Shown here: positions 24,829 through 33,713 of the stretch, one piece after another | Position numbering within the stretch: position 1 is the first letter of the stretch | Layout of the letters: each line of letters opens with the position of its first letter | Source: Methanosarcina sp. UBA289 | Lineage (GTDB): Archaea; Halobacteriota; Methanosarcinia; Methanosarcinales; Methanosarcinaceae | DNA: 37,455 nt | Assembly (NCBI GenBank): GCA_002496565.1 | Contig: DAKJ01000018.1 | Span: 843,947-881,401 of the forward strand | Direction of reading: 5' to 3' | The notes under the pieces: generated by a model | What the model was told of the DNA's origin: nothing | Seen by the model: the letters and a program-made list of their open reading frames with translations, nothing else | The model's database searches: none | Program-made: the position numbers and the translations under genes

Positions 24829-26709
24829 TCAGAGTTTCTTGACATGCCTAACATCCACTGCAACTCCTCTACTGGATCTCACCATTTCCTCTCCGCTCAT
24901 CACAGCTCGCCCTACACAGAGCGCTTTTCTCCCGAGCACAATTACCTCATCATTAGGCCTTATTCCCAGGTCTGCCTGAGTAACTCCTGGGGCAAGGATG
25001 GAACCGCGTGGGAGAAAATCATCAATTTTTACCAAGTATTTCTCACTTTTTAGCATTAGTTCAGCCCCTTCGAGGGACAGAGCAAGCATTCCATATTGCG
25101 GAACCAGGGTTGCTAGTTGTTTTTTCCCGAAAAAAAGCTGATACTTGGGGAACCGGCCTTTAACTGCAAGCTTTCCGGCTTTCTCAGAGAAAAGAAGTGC
25201 AGCATCTTCTCCGAACTGATATTCTGCAATAGCTCTTAAGAAATTCTTTTTGTCCTCTTCCGCGTTCAGACTTTTCCTGCTGAAGCTTTCGGATGTGCAG
25301 ATAGACTCAACGGTCTTCTTGAGGTTTGAAAGCGCCTCCATAGACACAAGACTTCCTGTAGCAGTGTAGATTATTTCAATCCCGAGCTTGCTTGCCGCTC
25401 GTTCACAGATTTCCCTGTATGCCCCTTCTACATGGGCAACCACGGTCTTGTACCTGTATTTTGAGAGATAAGCCTCAAGGCAGCCTGAAACCCAGGCTTT
25501 TTCTTCTTCGTCCCAATGCCCCGTAACCGCAGTATCGTAATGGGCTGCAGGATATGTTAATTCCAGCTCTCTTGGCACTATTCCAAGAGGCGAGGTTAAA
25601 ATCACTTCGTGGACAAACTTCCGATATTTCCCAAGTGCCAGAATAAATTTCTGATGGGATTGGGAAGTTGAATAAGGTTTCCTGGCCGCACAAGGGAAAA
25701 GTACTAAAATCTCAAGATCCGGAGGTGTATACCTTTCCTGTATGCGCCGTGCAAATCTTACTACCTCAATTCGAGATAAGGCCTCCGAGGTATCTGCAAG
25801 GAGCTGGTTTTGCCGAAAAGCAGGAACTCTTTCTTCAAGGTAAGAATATTCGAAATCTCCAAGTCTTAACAGGGCTGTGAGCCAGGGCCTGACCCTGCAC
25901 TGGCCTTCAACATATTCTCTCAATGTTCCGGCCCTGATCCTTTCCCGCACAAGGGAAAGTTCAGCTTCGAGGGCATTCCTATTGTGAGCTGAAAGGAACT
26001 TTGCTCTCTCAATTTTCGGGAGCTTCCTGAGTTCTGCAGGCGTACTTGCAGCGCATGCACCGCATCTGCAGGGAAATTCTGTCAGGGAGTCGAGATAAAA
26101 ACTACCTGCAGCTGTCAGGTAAATATCGGAATAGGCCGCAATTTCTGTTCTGGTATCGTCCAGAACATCAATTCCAAGGTAGACTAGCATAGCTATATTC
26201 TCAGGAAGCGCCAGATTTGGAGCATAAAGAGCTGTATCAGGGGAAATCTGGTTTCTAAGTTTTGTTATGGTCTCGAGAAATCTGCGAGCATTGTTTTCCA
26301 GGGTGCCTGCTCCTTCTATAATATAAAGGTCAGTTTTCTCAGGCTTTCCTCCTACTCTCAGGAGAGAACCTGTTGGGCCTATATTTTCGGCATTTTCACC
26401 ACTAAGGACTGTAATTTTTTCGACTTTCCCGAGGGATTCGGCTGGAACGAAAGGCGGATAAGCTTGATGCGGCAGGATTATGAGAGTTCCTTTTCCTGTT
26501 TTTTCCCAAATTTGCTTTATGCGTGTCTCAAGCTCTGAATCAGATCTTACACCCCAGAAACTCCCTGCATCAACAATAGGGCCAGGGGTTTCAAGCTTTC
26601 CGAGTTCTGCTGTACTCAAAATGCAGGGCGTATGAATCTCGGGAGACAGCAGAAGTTTTCCTATCCTTGCTGCTCCGTCTCTGTGTTCTATCTCAAAGTA
26701 CTGTGTCAT
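24829..26709 (-). CDS. arcS: Archaeosine synthase (ArcS/TgtA2)
   Basis: A 626-aa enzyme of the TGT-related family that converts preQ0 at position 15 of archaeal tRNA toward archaeosine. It has an N-terminal TGT-like TIM barrel (about 1-270) with a zinc-type CRCGAC cluster plus a downstream His. The ArcS-specific segment PCAARKPYSTSQSH is at about residues 339-352. A C-terminal PUA domain (about 550-626) reads YLVKIDDFLPRGSILAPGV and ends GVAVDVRHV. The ATG at 26709 has AAGAGGAC just upstream; an upstream in-frame start at 26754 would add 15 unlikely residues. It is divergent from the glcD-like gene. Confidence 0.92.
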   Translation of the reverse strand: MTQYFEIEHRDGAARIGKLLLSPEIHTPCILSTAELGKLETPGPIVDAGSFWGVRSDSELETRIKQIWEKTGKGTLIILPHQAYPPFVPAESLGKVEKITVLSGENAENIGPTGSLLRVGGKPEKTDLYIIEGAGTLENNARRFLETITKLRNQISPDTALYAPNLALPENIAMLVYLGIDVLDDTRTEIAAYSDIYLTAAGSFYLDSLTEFPCRCGACAASTPAELRKLPKIERAKFLSAHNRNALEAELSLVRERIRAGTLREYVEGQCRVRPWLTALLRLGDFEYSYLEERVPAFRQNQLLADTSEALSRIEVVRFARRIQERYTPPDLEILVLFPCAARKPYSTSQSHQKFILALGKYRKFVHEVILTSPLGIVPRELELTYPAAHYDTAVTGHWDEEEKAWVSGCLEAYLSKYRYKTVVAHVEGAYREICERAASKLGIEIIYTATGSLVSMEALSNLKKTVESICTSESFSRKSLNAEEDKKNFLRAIAEYQFGEDAALLFSEKAGKLAVKGRFPKYQLFFGKKQLATLVPQYGMLALSLEGAELMLKSEKYLVKIDDFLPRGSILAPGVTQADLGIRPNDEVIVLGRKALCVGRAVMSGEEMVRSSRGVAVDVRHVKKL

Positions 26710-27001
26710 GTTTGTCCTCTTATGTCTATCAGGATGTAAAGGTTTGTCCTGCACTTTTCCCTGAAAGCTTCTATTACTCCTCGTTTTTCTGAATCTGAAG
26801 AGTGCTCAGCTTTACGATTTATTTCGTGTTAACTCTTAGAAGGAAGATTTTATTCTTAAGAAAGGAAGAGGATGGTATATTCTTATATATTATTAATCTT
26901 GATTATCTGCTGTAACTCATACTTCATTTGTCTGTTATTGTCTGCTCCAGCCGTGACAGAAATTCTATTTTTCACATTTGAATTCTAATTTGAGGTCTAG
27001 A

Positions 27002-28372
27002 ATGAATATAACTACAGAACTTCAAAATATTGTTGGCGGGCGACTATCAGTCTCGCCTTCGGAACTTTATTGCTATTCTTCTGATGCATCCCAGGTCAAG
27101 GGAATACCTGATTACGTGGTACGCCCGAAAAGCACAGACGAAGTAGGCCAGATTGTCAGGCTTGCTTATGAAAACGATATACCTGTAACTGTAAGAGGAT
27201 CAGGCACCGGACTTGCAGGTGGGGCAGTCCCTGTTAAAGGGGGTATTGTGCTTGATATGTCGGGCATGAATCGGATTCTTGAAATTGATATTGATAATAT
27301 TCAGGTCATGGTAGAGCCTGGGATTATTCAGGACACTTTAAACGAAGCGCTAAAGCCATACGGTTTTTTCTTTCCTCCCAATCCTGGCAGTTCAGCCATG
27401 TGCACTATAGGGGGTATGATAGGTTACAATGCAAGCGGAATGCGCTGTGTTAAGTATGGTACTACCAGAAACTATGTTCGTGACCTGGAAGTGGTGCTTG
27501 CGGATGGGACAGTTATCCATACCGGTTCAAAGATGCTAAAATCTGCTGCAGGGTATGATTTGACCCAGCTTATTGTAGGTTCGGAAGGCACACTAGGCAT
27601 TGTCACGAAAGCCAGCCTGAAGATTGTCCCTCTCCCAAAAATCCGAAAACTAGTAATAACCTCCTTTGAAAACGCGGAAATTGCAGGGCAGGCGGTTGTA
27701 AAAACCTTTTCAAATGGGGTCATTCCCTCAGCCTGTGAGATTCTGGACAGAGTTTCCCTCCAGGTTCTCAAACGCTACGATCCAAACCTTGTGCTTCCTT
27801 CAGAAGGCGATGTTATTCTTTTTGAGGTTGATGGTACTGAAAGTTCGGCGCGTGAAGCTGCAGAGCAAATAATGAAAGTCTGTGAGCCCCTGGCTATTTC
27901 CATAAAGCTTGCGGAAAGTGAAAAGGAAATGGCAGATATCTGGGCAGCCAGAAAACTTGTAGGAGCTGCAGTTTCCCGCCTAGACCCAACAAAGAGCCGC
28001 ATCTATGTCGGAGAAGATGTGGGAGTTCCCATAAAGCAGATCCCGGAACTGTTAAAACGAGCACAGGAAATCGCTGAGCAATTCAACCTGCCTGCTATGA
28101 AATATGGACATATAGGAGACGGAAACCTCCATCTTGCCTTCTTCATTGATGTTTTGAACAAAGATGAATGGGACCGCCTGAATAAAGCTGCAGATCTGGT
28201 CCATAGAACAGCAATTGAGCTTGGAGGCACAGTCAGTTCCGAGCATGGGGTAGGCGCGGCAAGGGCCGAATACATGAAAGCTCAGTGGGGCCCTGCCCTT
28301 GAGGTAATGCGTGCGATCAAAAATGTCCTTGACCCGAAAGGCATACTGAATCCGGGCAAACTGGGGTTGTGA
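27002..28372 (+). CDS. FAD-linked oxidase, GlcD/D-lactate dehydrogenase type
   Basis: A 456-aa flavoprotein of the glycolate oxidase GlcD/D-lactate dehydrogenase family (PCMH fold). The FAD-binding TVRGSGTGLAGGAVPVKGG (about 66-84), the PNPGSSAMCTIGGMIGYNASG stretch, GSEGTLGIVTKASL and the C-terminal GHIGDGNLHLAF and SSEHGVGAARAEY are all present. It should oxidise a 2-hydroxyacid; whether D-lactate, glycolate or another acid is open. The ATG at 27002 has GAGGT 5 nt upstream; a TTG at 26978 in the same frame lacks support. Its stop overlaps or abuts the start of the Fe-S partner, so the two form an operon and likely one complex. Confidence 0.9.
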   Translation: MNITTELQNIVGGRLSVSPSELYCYSSDASQVKGIPDYVVRPKSTDEVGQIVRLAYENDIPVTVRGSGTGLAGGAVPVKGGIVLDMSGMNRILEIDIDNIQVMVEPGIIQDTLNEALKPYGFFFPPNPGSSAMCTIGGMIGYNASGMRCVKYGTTRNYVRDLEVVLADGTVIHTGSKMLKSAAGYDLTQLIVGSEGTLGIVTKASLKIVPLPKIRKLVITSFENAEIAGQAVVKTFSNGVIPSACEILDRVSLQVLKRYDPNLVLPSEGDVILFEVDGTESSAREAAEQIMKVCEPLAISIKLAESEKEMADIWAARKLVGAAVSRLDPTKSRIYVGEDVGVPIKQIPELLKRAQEIAEQFNLPAMKYGHIGDGNLHLAFFIDVLNKDEWDRLNKAADLVHRTAIELGGTVSSEHGVGAARAEYMKAQWGPALEVMRAIKNVLDPKGILNPGKLGL

Positions 28373-28377
28373 AAACC

Positions 28378-29559
28378 ATGAAAAACGAAGGAAAAAAGGA
28401 AACTGAGCAGGCAAAAGAGCCGGAAAAAATCAAAATAATTAATAACGAGATGACCCCTAACGAGATAAACGAGAGCGATAGCGAACAACATCCATTTGAG
28501 GTTGACCGCAGGTCGGTTTATAGATGTGTTCAGTGTGGAACCTGCCGGTCGGTTTGCCCTGTATTTGATGTGGTAGGCTGGGAATCTGCCAATACACGCG
28601 GCAGAATGCTCATCATTAAAAGCCTGCTCGAGGGCAGACATCCTTCCGAAGATGTCCTTCCAAGCTTGGCCTCGTGCACAACCTGCGGGATCTGTGCTGC
28701 TAAATGCCCTGCCGGAGCAAACCCACCAGAAGTTGTGGAAGCTGCCAGAGCTCAGCTTGTGAAATGTGGTATTACGACTGACGCCCAGGAAAACTTGAAG
28801 TCGGCGATCATGACATACGGGAACTCTTTCGGGGAAACGAAATCTCGTAAACACTGGCTCTCTGAAGTAGAACGTTTAAAACTCCCTGAAAAGTCCGATT
28901 CTGTTTATTTCGTGGGCTGTTTCGATTCCTATCGCTACCCGGAGTTTGCTAAAAAAACGTTTGGAATTCTGCAGCGTTTTGGAGTAACTCTCCTGCCTGA
29001 TGAACAGTGCTGCGCCTCTCCCCTCCTGCGTACCGGATTTAAAGAGGACGCAGAAAAAGTCATGAAACACAACCTTGATCAGATCCGGAAAGTGGGTGCG
29101 CATACAATTATCACAAGCTGTGCAGGCTGTTATACAACTCTTAAGAACAACTACCCCGAAGAACTCAGGGTTATTAGCCTTCCTGAATTCCTTGCCGAAC
29201 ACCTGGAAGAGCTCAATTTGAAGAAACTTGACCTTACAGTTACCTACCATGATCCCTGCCACCTTGGAAGGCATAATCAGGTTTATGACGCTCCAAGAAC
29301 GGTTATCCAAGCAATTTGCACTCTCAAGGAAATGAAAAACATTAAAGAGAACGCACGCTGCTGCGGCGGCGGAGGTGGGGTAAGGACAGGTTATCCTGAC
29401 ATTTCCCTTGAGCTTGCAAGAAACAGGCTTAAAGACGTTCCAGAAGGCGTGGATTATATCGTTACTTCCTGTCCCCTCTGTGTGAGAAACCTCAGAGACG
29501 CAGGCGGAAATATCGAGGTTATTGATATTGTAGAACTCGTAGCAATGGCGATAGAGTAA
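28378..29559 (+). CDS. GlcF/HdrD-like Fe-S electron transfer subunit (CCG domains)
   Basis: About 393 aa. Two [4Fe-4S] ferredoxin-type motifs, CVQCGTCRSVCP (about residues 50-61) and CTTCGICAAKCP (about 100-111), are followed by two CCG (DUF224) domains ending CCASP and CCGGGGG, as in GlcF and heterodisulfide reductase subunit D. It would accept electrons from the adjacent flavoprotein. The final acceptor (quinone-like methanophenazine, heterodisulfide or ferredoxin) cannot be told from sequence, and no haem or membrane helix is visible. Start choice: ATG 28378 has GGGG 11 nt upstream; a GTG at 28369 overlapping the upstream stop is the alternative, adding three residues. It is translationally coupled to the upstream gene. 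Confidence 0.9.
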   Translation: MKNEGKKETEQAKEPEKIKIINNEMTPNEINESDSEQHPFEVDRRSVYRCVQCGTCRSVCPVFDVVGWESANTRGRMLIIKSLLEGRHPSEDVLPSLASCTTCGICAAKCPAGANPPEVVEAARAQLVKCGITTDAQENLKSAIMTYGNSFGETKSRKHWLSEVERLKLPEKSDSVYFVGCFDSYRYPEFAKKTFGILQRFGVTLLPDEQCCASPLLRTGFKEDAEKVMKHNLDQIRKVGAHTIITSCAGCYTTLKNNYPEELRVISLPEFLAEHLEELNLKKLDLTVTYHDPCHLGRHNQVYDAPRTVIQAICTLKEMKNIKENARCCGGGGGVRTGYPDISLELARNRLKDVPEGVDYIVTSCPLCVRNLRDAGGNIEVIDIVELVAMAIE

Positions 29560-29619
29560 CTCTATCTCCTTGTCTTGCTGTCTTGTACTCCAGTTATTTG
29601 TCTTACTGGTTTTTATTCA

Positions 29620-29720
29620 GAGCCGACTTTTGGCTCAAGTATTATCTTTTAATCCCTGAGAGTTTAATCTTTGAAAAACGACTCTCAACTTTACCTGTTT
29701 AGTGGTAAACTTTCTATTTT
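29620..29720 (+). terminator. Row of small hairpins downstream of the GlcF-like gene
   Basis: Three stems follow each other: GAGCC/GGCTC (29620-29636), TGAGAGT/ACTCTCA (29657-29687, perfect 7 bp) and GTTTA-GTGG-TAAAC (29697-29710). The last is followed by TTTCTATTTTTTT. This suits a terminator region for the glcD/glcF-like operon. A small RNA in the same place cannot be excluded. Confidence 0.35.
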
Positions 29721-29812
29721 TTTGAGTAATATGTCTTTATCTCCTAAGCGATTCTTTTTATTGAATATTATAATCGGATGTCAGCTTTACAAGTAGGTCA
29801 GGAGGACAGACC

Positions 29813-30085
29813 GTGAGTGATAATACAATAACTTTCCGTAACGTTTCACCTGCCAGCTTCAAATGTATGAAGAAAAAGCTTCAGACAATGGGTATTTTTG
29901 TCCCGCCGGGCAATAAAGGGAAGCTTTCAGGTCAGGGAGTTGCGGCAGACTTCGAATGGGATGGAGAGTCAAAACTTATCATCACAATCAAGAAAAAACC
30001 CTTTATTATTAGTTATGAGACTGTAACCTGGAAAATGAGCGAATTTGTTAAAGAGTGCCAAGGCTCAATAGAGAAAATTCTGTGA
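29813..30085 (+). CDS. Small conserved-looking protein of unknown function, tandem paralogue A
   Basis: A 90-aa protein I do not recognise. It starts at a GTG (29813) with an excellent GGAGG 7 nt upstream. It shares about half its residues with the next gene, over FRNVSP...F..CMKKKLQ..GI, GN.G...G.G, F.WDGE..L.I.IK..P and ECQG. Predicted pattern is beta-alpha-beta with a basic KKKLQ helix. Two cysteines (in KCMKK and ECQG) are shared. There is no signal peptide or membrane segment. It is followed by paralogue B after 6 bp, so the two are almost certainly co-translated and may form a heterodimer; that is inference. Confidence 0.75.
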   Translation: MSDNTITFRNVSPASFKCMKKKLQTMGIFVPPGNKGKLSGQGVAADFEWDGESKLIITIKKKPFIISYETVTWKMSEFVKECQGSIEKIL

Positions 30086-30091
30086 TGAAGT

Positions 30092-30373
30092 ATGAGCGAA
30101 AGGAAACTGGATACTGAGGGCTGTCAGGGGATTAAATTCAGAAATGTAACTCCTGACGTATTTTCCTGCATGAAGAAAAAACTTCAGAACTACGGAATCG
30201 AAGTTTCATCCGGAAATTCCGGTGTTTTTGAAGGAAACGGAATAGTTGCCCATTTTATCTGGGATGGTGAGGCAAACCTGTCAATTGAGATTAAAGAAAG
30301 GCCTCTAGACACTTACTGCGGGCAGATAAGTGGAAAATTCAGGGCTTTCTGGCGTGAGTGTCAGGGTTTATGA
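30092..30373 (+). CDS. Small protein of unknown function, tandem paralogue B
   Basis: A 93-aa protein, about 49% identical by eye to the preceding gene product over 80 aligned positions. It shares FRNVTP, CMKKKLQ, GNSG, WDGEANL and RECQG. It has an extra N-terminal stretch (MSERKLDTEGCQG) and one additional Cys in TYCGQ. The ATG at 30092 is 6 bp after the upstream stop, which indicates translational coupling after a tandem duplication. No function is assigned. The AT-rich cyclase island begins just after its stop. Confidence 0.72.
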   Translation: MSERKLDTEGCQGIKFRNVTPDVFSCMKKKLQNYGIEVSSGNSGVFEGNGIVAHFIWDGEANLSIEIKERPLDTYCGQISGKFRAFWRECQGL

Positions 30374-30422
30374 AGGTGAACCCAAGCTTATGCTTACATC
30401 AGGATTACTCTTGATTTTCAAA

Positions 30423-31340
30423 TCAATATTTATAAGCAAAAACAGAATACTTTTCTTTACCTTCTTCAGCACTTTTATAATAATTCCAAGTATCTGGAAG
30501 TTCTTTCTTGTCAAACATTTCTCTATATCGAAAATAAGCATTCCTAATAGTAGCTTCGCCAGCTAAAATTTGATTTGGATCTGCTAAACTCTGAATCTTT
30601 GAAGCCAAATTTATTGTTTTCCCAATTAAATCTTTCTGAATTTTCGTTGCTTTGGAACCGATAATCATAATCATGGCTTCGCCAGAATCTAAGCCAATCC
30701 TAACGCCAATAGAAGGCAAGCCTTTAAAATTAAGAATAGTATTCAAACCGTTGACAATGAAATATTTAATCGCATGTGCGCATTCGATTGCACTGTCATT
30801 CATTCCAATGTAATTAGGTTCAGGAAAATAAGCTAAAATCCCATCTCCTTGGAATTTTAATACATAACCTCCAAAACACTTAATCAACTGACTGACTTCA
30901 CTTGAATATAATTGTATAACTTTTGCATTATCTTCTAAACTTAACTTTTGACTCATTTTTGTAGAGCCTACTATATCAATAGAGAGAATCACAAAGCGTA
31001 ATGTGACTTCCTTTAAGGAATCTAAAAACTCCTCAGACTCATCATAATACTGATATCCCTCTAAATTATTTCCCCAGTTTAATTTTAGGTATTCAACTCT
31101 TTCTTGTGTATATCTTTTTACATTCTTAATTGGATTCTTTCTATAAAACACAGGAAGATTGTCCATATTTTGAACTGCTTCAGCAAATACATCAAAAGAA
31201 ATAAATTTTTCATCGAATTTGTCCCAATATCCTTCTACACCATTTACTTCTTTTATTGAATACCTTTCTGGTATTGGTACGAACTCAATTACTAAACGTC
31301 CATCAGCGGTTTTCTCGATAAATTTAATCTCAAAATCCAT
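30423..31340 (-). CDS. Class III nucleotidyl (adenylate-type) cyclase with unknown N-terminal domain
   Basis: A protein of about 305 aa. The C-terminal class III cyclase domain (about 115-305) has the first metal Asp in VILSIDIVGST and the second in LKFQGDG. The base-selecting Lys of LKFQGD and Asp of KDLIG are the ATP-type pair. The transition-state Asn is kept in TINLASKI, but the usual Arg four residues on is Lys. The N-terminal 110 residues are hydrophilic and match no sensor domain I know. There is no membrane segment. The codons and flanks are more AT-rich than the neighbours. The ATG at 31340 is chosen because a TATA box (31360-31370) lies 25 nt upstream; the frame extends five codons to 31355. 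No effector gene for a signalling defence system is adjacent. Confidence 0.84.
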   Translation of the reverse strand: MDFEIKFIEKTADGRLVIEFVPIPERYSIKEVNGVEGYWDKFDEKFISFDVFAEAVQNMDNLPVFYRKNPIKNVKRYTQERVEYLKLNWGNNLEGYQYYDESEEFLDSLKEVTLRFVILSIDIVGSTKMSQKLSLEDNAKVIQLYSSEVSQLIKCFGGYVLKFQGDGILAYFPEPNYIGMNDSAIECAHAIKYFIVNGLNTILNFKGLPSIGVRIGLDSGEAMIMIIGSKATKIQKDLIGKTINLASKIQSLADPNQILAGEATIRNAYFRYREMFDKKELPDTWNYYKSAEEGKEKYSVFAYKY

Positions 31341-31359
31341 TCTCCCATCTATCATATAT

Positions 31360-31370
31360 GTTATATAAGT
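31360..31370 (-). promoter_or_regulatory. TATA box of the cyclase gene (leaderless mRNA expected)
   Basis: On the minus strand the bases read ACTTATATAAC, centred at about 31365, so transcription would start near 31340. That coincides with an in-frame ATG. This makes the 31355 ATG, only 10 nt from the TATA centre, an unlikely start. Confidence 0.5.
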
Positions 31371-31409
31371 AAAAAAGTCATTAAAGTTTTTGTGTTTTAC
31401 TGTATCGGC

Positions 31410-31521
31410 AGTGTACCAAAAGTTCTGTGAATTCTCAATTACTCTGTCCTCTTCTGAGGCATAGATTTTACAACAAAGCCTATGTATCGCAAATTCGAAT
31501 TTACAGAACTTTCAGTATACT
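31410..31521. mobile_element. MITE-like element with 25-bp imperfect terminal inverted repeats
   Basis: The left arm 31410-31434 (AGTGTACC...GTGAATTC) and the right arm 31497-31521 are inverted copies of 25 bp with four mismatches, all transitions. The shared core is AAAGTTCTGT. Similarity weakly continues outward (ATCG next to each arm). The interior is 62 bp with no coding capacity. Length, non-coding interior and terminal inverted repeats fit a miniature inverted-repeat element. It lies between the cyclase gene and the YgiQ gene. No clear target-site duplication is visible, and a large RNA hairpin is the alternative. Confidence 0.5.
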
Positions 31522-31557
31522 ACGATTACTCTAATTTCTATAAGAACAACTTTACCT

Positions 31558-33681
31558 TTACCACTTACCTTTTCTCCTTATCAAACACTTATGAGCATTT
31601 CCTACAAGATCAAGTCTTCCTGCCTTCTCTAGAGCTTCGTATACAAGCTCGTAATTTGCAGGGTTCCTGTAGTGCATAAGGGCTCTTTGCATGGCTTTTT
31701 CTTTCTTACCTTTTGCAACATATATTTTTTTGCCTGTGAACGGGTCCAGTCCTGTATAATACATGCATGTCGAGACGGTCATAGGTGTTGGGGTGAAGTC
31801 CTGTACCTGTTCGGTGTAGCCTCCATGGTCCCGTACATACTCTCCCATTTCTATCATATCTTCAAGGGTACATCCTGGGTGTCCTGACATCAGGTAGTTT
31901 ACAATGTACTGTTCTTTGCCGCACTTCCGGTTGAGAGATGTAAATTTTTGGGCAAATTTTTCGTAAACTTCCCTGCCGGGCTTGCACATTGCATTCGTGA
32001 CCTGTCTCGAAAAGTGTTCAGGTGCGATCCGCAATTGTCCGCTAATATGATAAGCACAAAGTTCTTCGAGGTACTCTTCATCCTTAAGAGCCAGGTCATA
32101 GCGTACCCCATAACCTGTAAAGACTTTCTTGACTCCTGGAAGGTCACGCAGGCGGCGTAAGAGTTCGAGCAGCTTTTTGTGGCTGGTATCCAGAGCAGGG
32201 CAAGTGCGAGGATAAAGGCAGGATTTGTCCAAGCAGGCTCCTTTTTTCTCCCAGGTTTTACACTCCATACCGTACATATTTGCGCTTGGGCCGCCAACTC
32301 CGTTTATAATACCTTTGAAATCAGGTTTTTCTGTAAGTTTTTTTGCTTCACGCAGAACAGATTCGATACTGCGGCTTGCAATCATGCGTCCCTGATGCTC
32401 TGTAATTGCACAGAAAGCACAGCCTCCGAAACAGCCTCTGTGCGTTGTCAGAGAAAATTTTACCATTTCCAGGGCAGGAACGGGTTCAGTATAGGAAGGA
32501 TGTCTTTCTCCAGTAAATGGCAGTTCATACACATGATCCAGCTCAGCCTCGGTCAGGAGGCGCATTGGCCTGTTCTGCACAATTACGGTTTTCGGGTGAG
32601 GCTGGATAACCCCTTTTCCAGTAATAGGGTTCTGCTCTGCAAAATATATTCGAAAAGCCTTTGCAAAGGCCGTTTTATCCTGAGAAACTTCTGAAAAGGA
32701 AGGGATTTCGATATTTTCCTTTAAAAATTCTGCTGCATCTTCAGCTATTTTCCCTTCTCTTTGTTCAGGTTTGTCCCGTTCCTGTTTCTCCGGCCTGTTA
32801 TCTGGCTTTTCAGCTCTTTCTTTAAGCTCTTTCCAGGCTTTAACTTCCATTTTCCAAACTGTACCTGGAATGTCTCTAATATTTCTGATATCTTCCCCGG
32901 CTTGCAGTCTTTTTGCAATTTCCACGATCTGAAGTTCTCCCATACCGTAGACTATGAGATCAGCAGGCGCATCAGCCAGAATGGACTGCCTGACCTTATC
33001 TGAAAGATAATCATAATGCGCAAAGCGACGTAAAGAAGCTTCAATGCCTCCCAGCACTATAGGCACATCAGGAAAGGCTTCTTTTATCCTGTTCGAGTAA
33101 ATTATAACGGCGCGATTCGGACGAAGCCCTGCTTTGCCTCCAGGAGAATAAACATCCTTTTCCCGCGGCTTCAGACCTGGGGTCAAATTGCTGACCATAG
33201 AGTCAGTATTTCCTGCACTTACGGAAAAAAAGAGCCTGGGCTTCCCAAGTTTTTTGAAGTCTTCAGGGCTATCCCAGCGCGGTTGAGCAATTACTCCTAC
33301 CCTGAAACCAGCATCTTCAAGAACTCTTCCTATTATTGCCGTGCCGAAACTTGAGTGATCTACATAGGCATCTCCGGAAATCAGAATAATGTCAAGCTCT
33401 TTCCAGCCGCGAGCTTTCACTTCCTCAGGGCTCATTGGAAGGAATTTCGACGTCGGTATGCGGGAAGAAACTGATTTTTCTTTCCTTTCTCTCTTTCCGT
33501 GTTTGGTTCCGGATTTTTTCCCTGATTTTCTTCCAGATTCTGTCGTAGATTCTGTCGTTTTTTGTCTCAGTTCAGCTTTTTTTGGAACAAAAAAACCTTT
33601 TTTTCTGCCTAGTCTTTCTTTATTCGGCTTTTCCGAGTTCAAATTCTTATTATTCTTTGAAGCTGCTGTATCTTTGGCCAT
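31558..33681 (-). CDS. YgiQ family (UPF0313) radical SAM protein
   Basis: A 707-aa radical SAM enzyme of the YgiQ/UPF0313 family. A lysine- and serine-rich, low-complexity N-terminal tail (about 1-75) precedes a B12-binding-like or Rossmann-like domain (about 95-260, starting LDIILISGDAYVDHSSFG). The radical SAM motif RGCFGGCAFC follows, with C417, C421 and C424. GVGGPSANMYG and the C-terminal GHPGCTLEDM and QDFTPTPMT blocks are family hallmarks. The substrate is unknown for the family. A charged linker near 288-315 (RPEKQERDKPEQREGK) is an insertion. It runs into the MBL hydrolase gene upstream (32-bp gap), so co-transcription is likely. Confidence 0.92.
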   Translation of the reverse strand: MAKDTAASKNNKNLNSEKPNKERLGRKKGFFVPKKAELRQKTTESTTESGRKSGKKSGTKHGKRERKEKSVSSRIPTSKFLPMSPEEVKARGWKELDIILISGDAYVDHSSFGTAIIGRVLEDAGFRVGVIAQPRWDSPEDFKKLGKPRLFFSVSAGNTDSMVSNLTPGLKPREKDVYSPGGKAGLRPNRAVIIYSNRIKEAFPDVPIVLGGIEASLRRFAHYDYLSDKVRQSILADAPADLIVYGMGELQIVEIAKRLQAGEDIRNIRDIPGTVWKMEVKAWKELKERAEKPDNRPEKQERDKPEQREGKIAEDAAEFLKENIEIPSFSEVSQDKTAFAKAFRIYFAEQNPITGKGVIQPHPKTVIVQNRPMRLLTEAELDHVYELPFTGERHPSYTEPVPALEMVKFSLTTHRGCFGGCAFCAITEHQGRMIASRSIESVLREAKKLTEKPDFKGIINGVGGPSANMYGMECKTWEKKGACLDKSCLYPRTCPALDTSHKKLLELLRRLRDLPGVKKVFTGYGVRYDLALKDEEYLEELCAYHISGQLRIAPEHFSRQVTNAMCKPGREVYEKFAQKFTSLNRKCGKEQYIVNYLMSGHPGCTLEDMIEMGEYVRDHGGYTEQVQDFTPTPMTVSTCMYYTGLDPFTGKKIYVAKGKKEKAMQRALMHYRNPANYELVYEALEKAGRLDLVGNAHKCLIRRKGKW

Positions 33682-33713
33682 AGTCTGTTTTAAAGCTCCT
33701 CTTTCTCGTGTTT

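Noticed and set aside
30423..31355. Pycsar-type anti-phage system
   Set aside because: The cyclase has adenylate-type base residues, and no neighbouring effector with a cyclic-nucleotide-binding, TIR or transmembrane domain is present.
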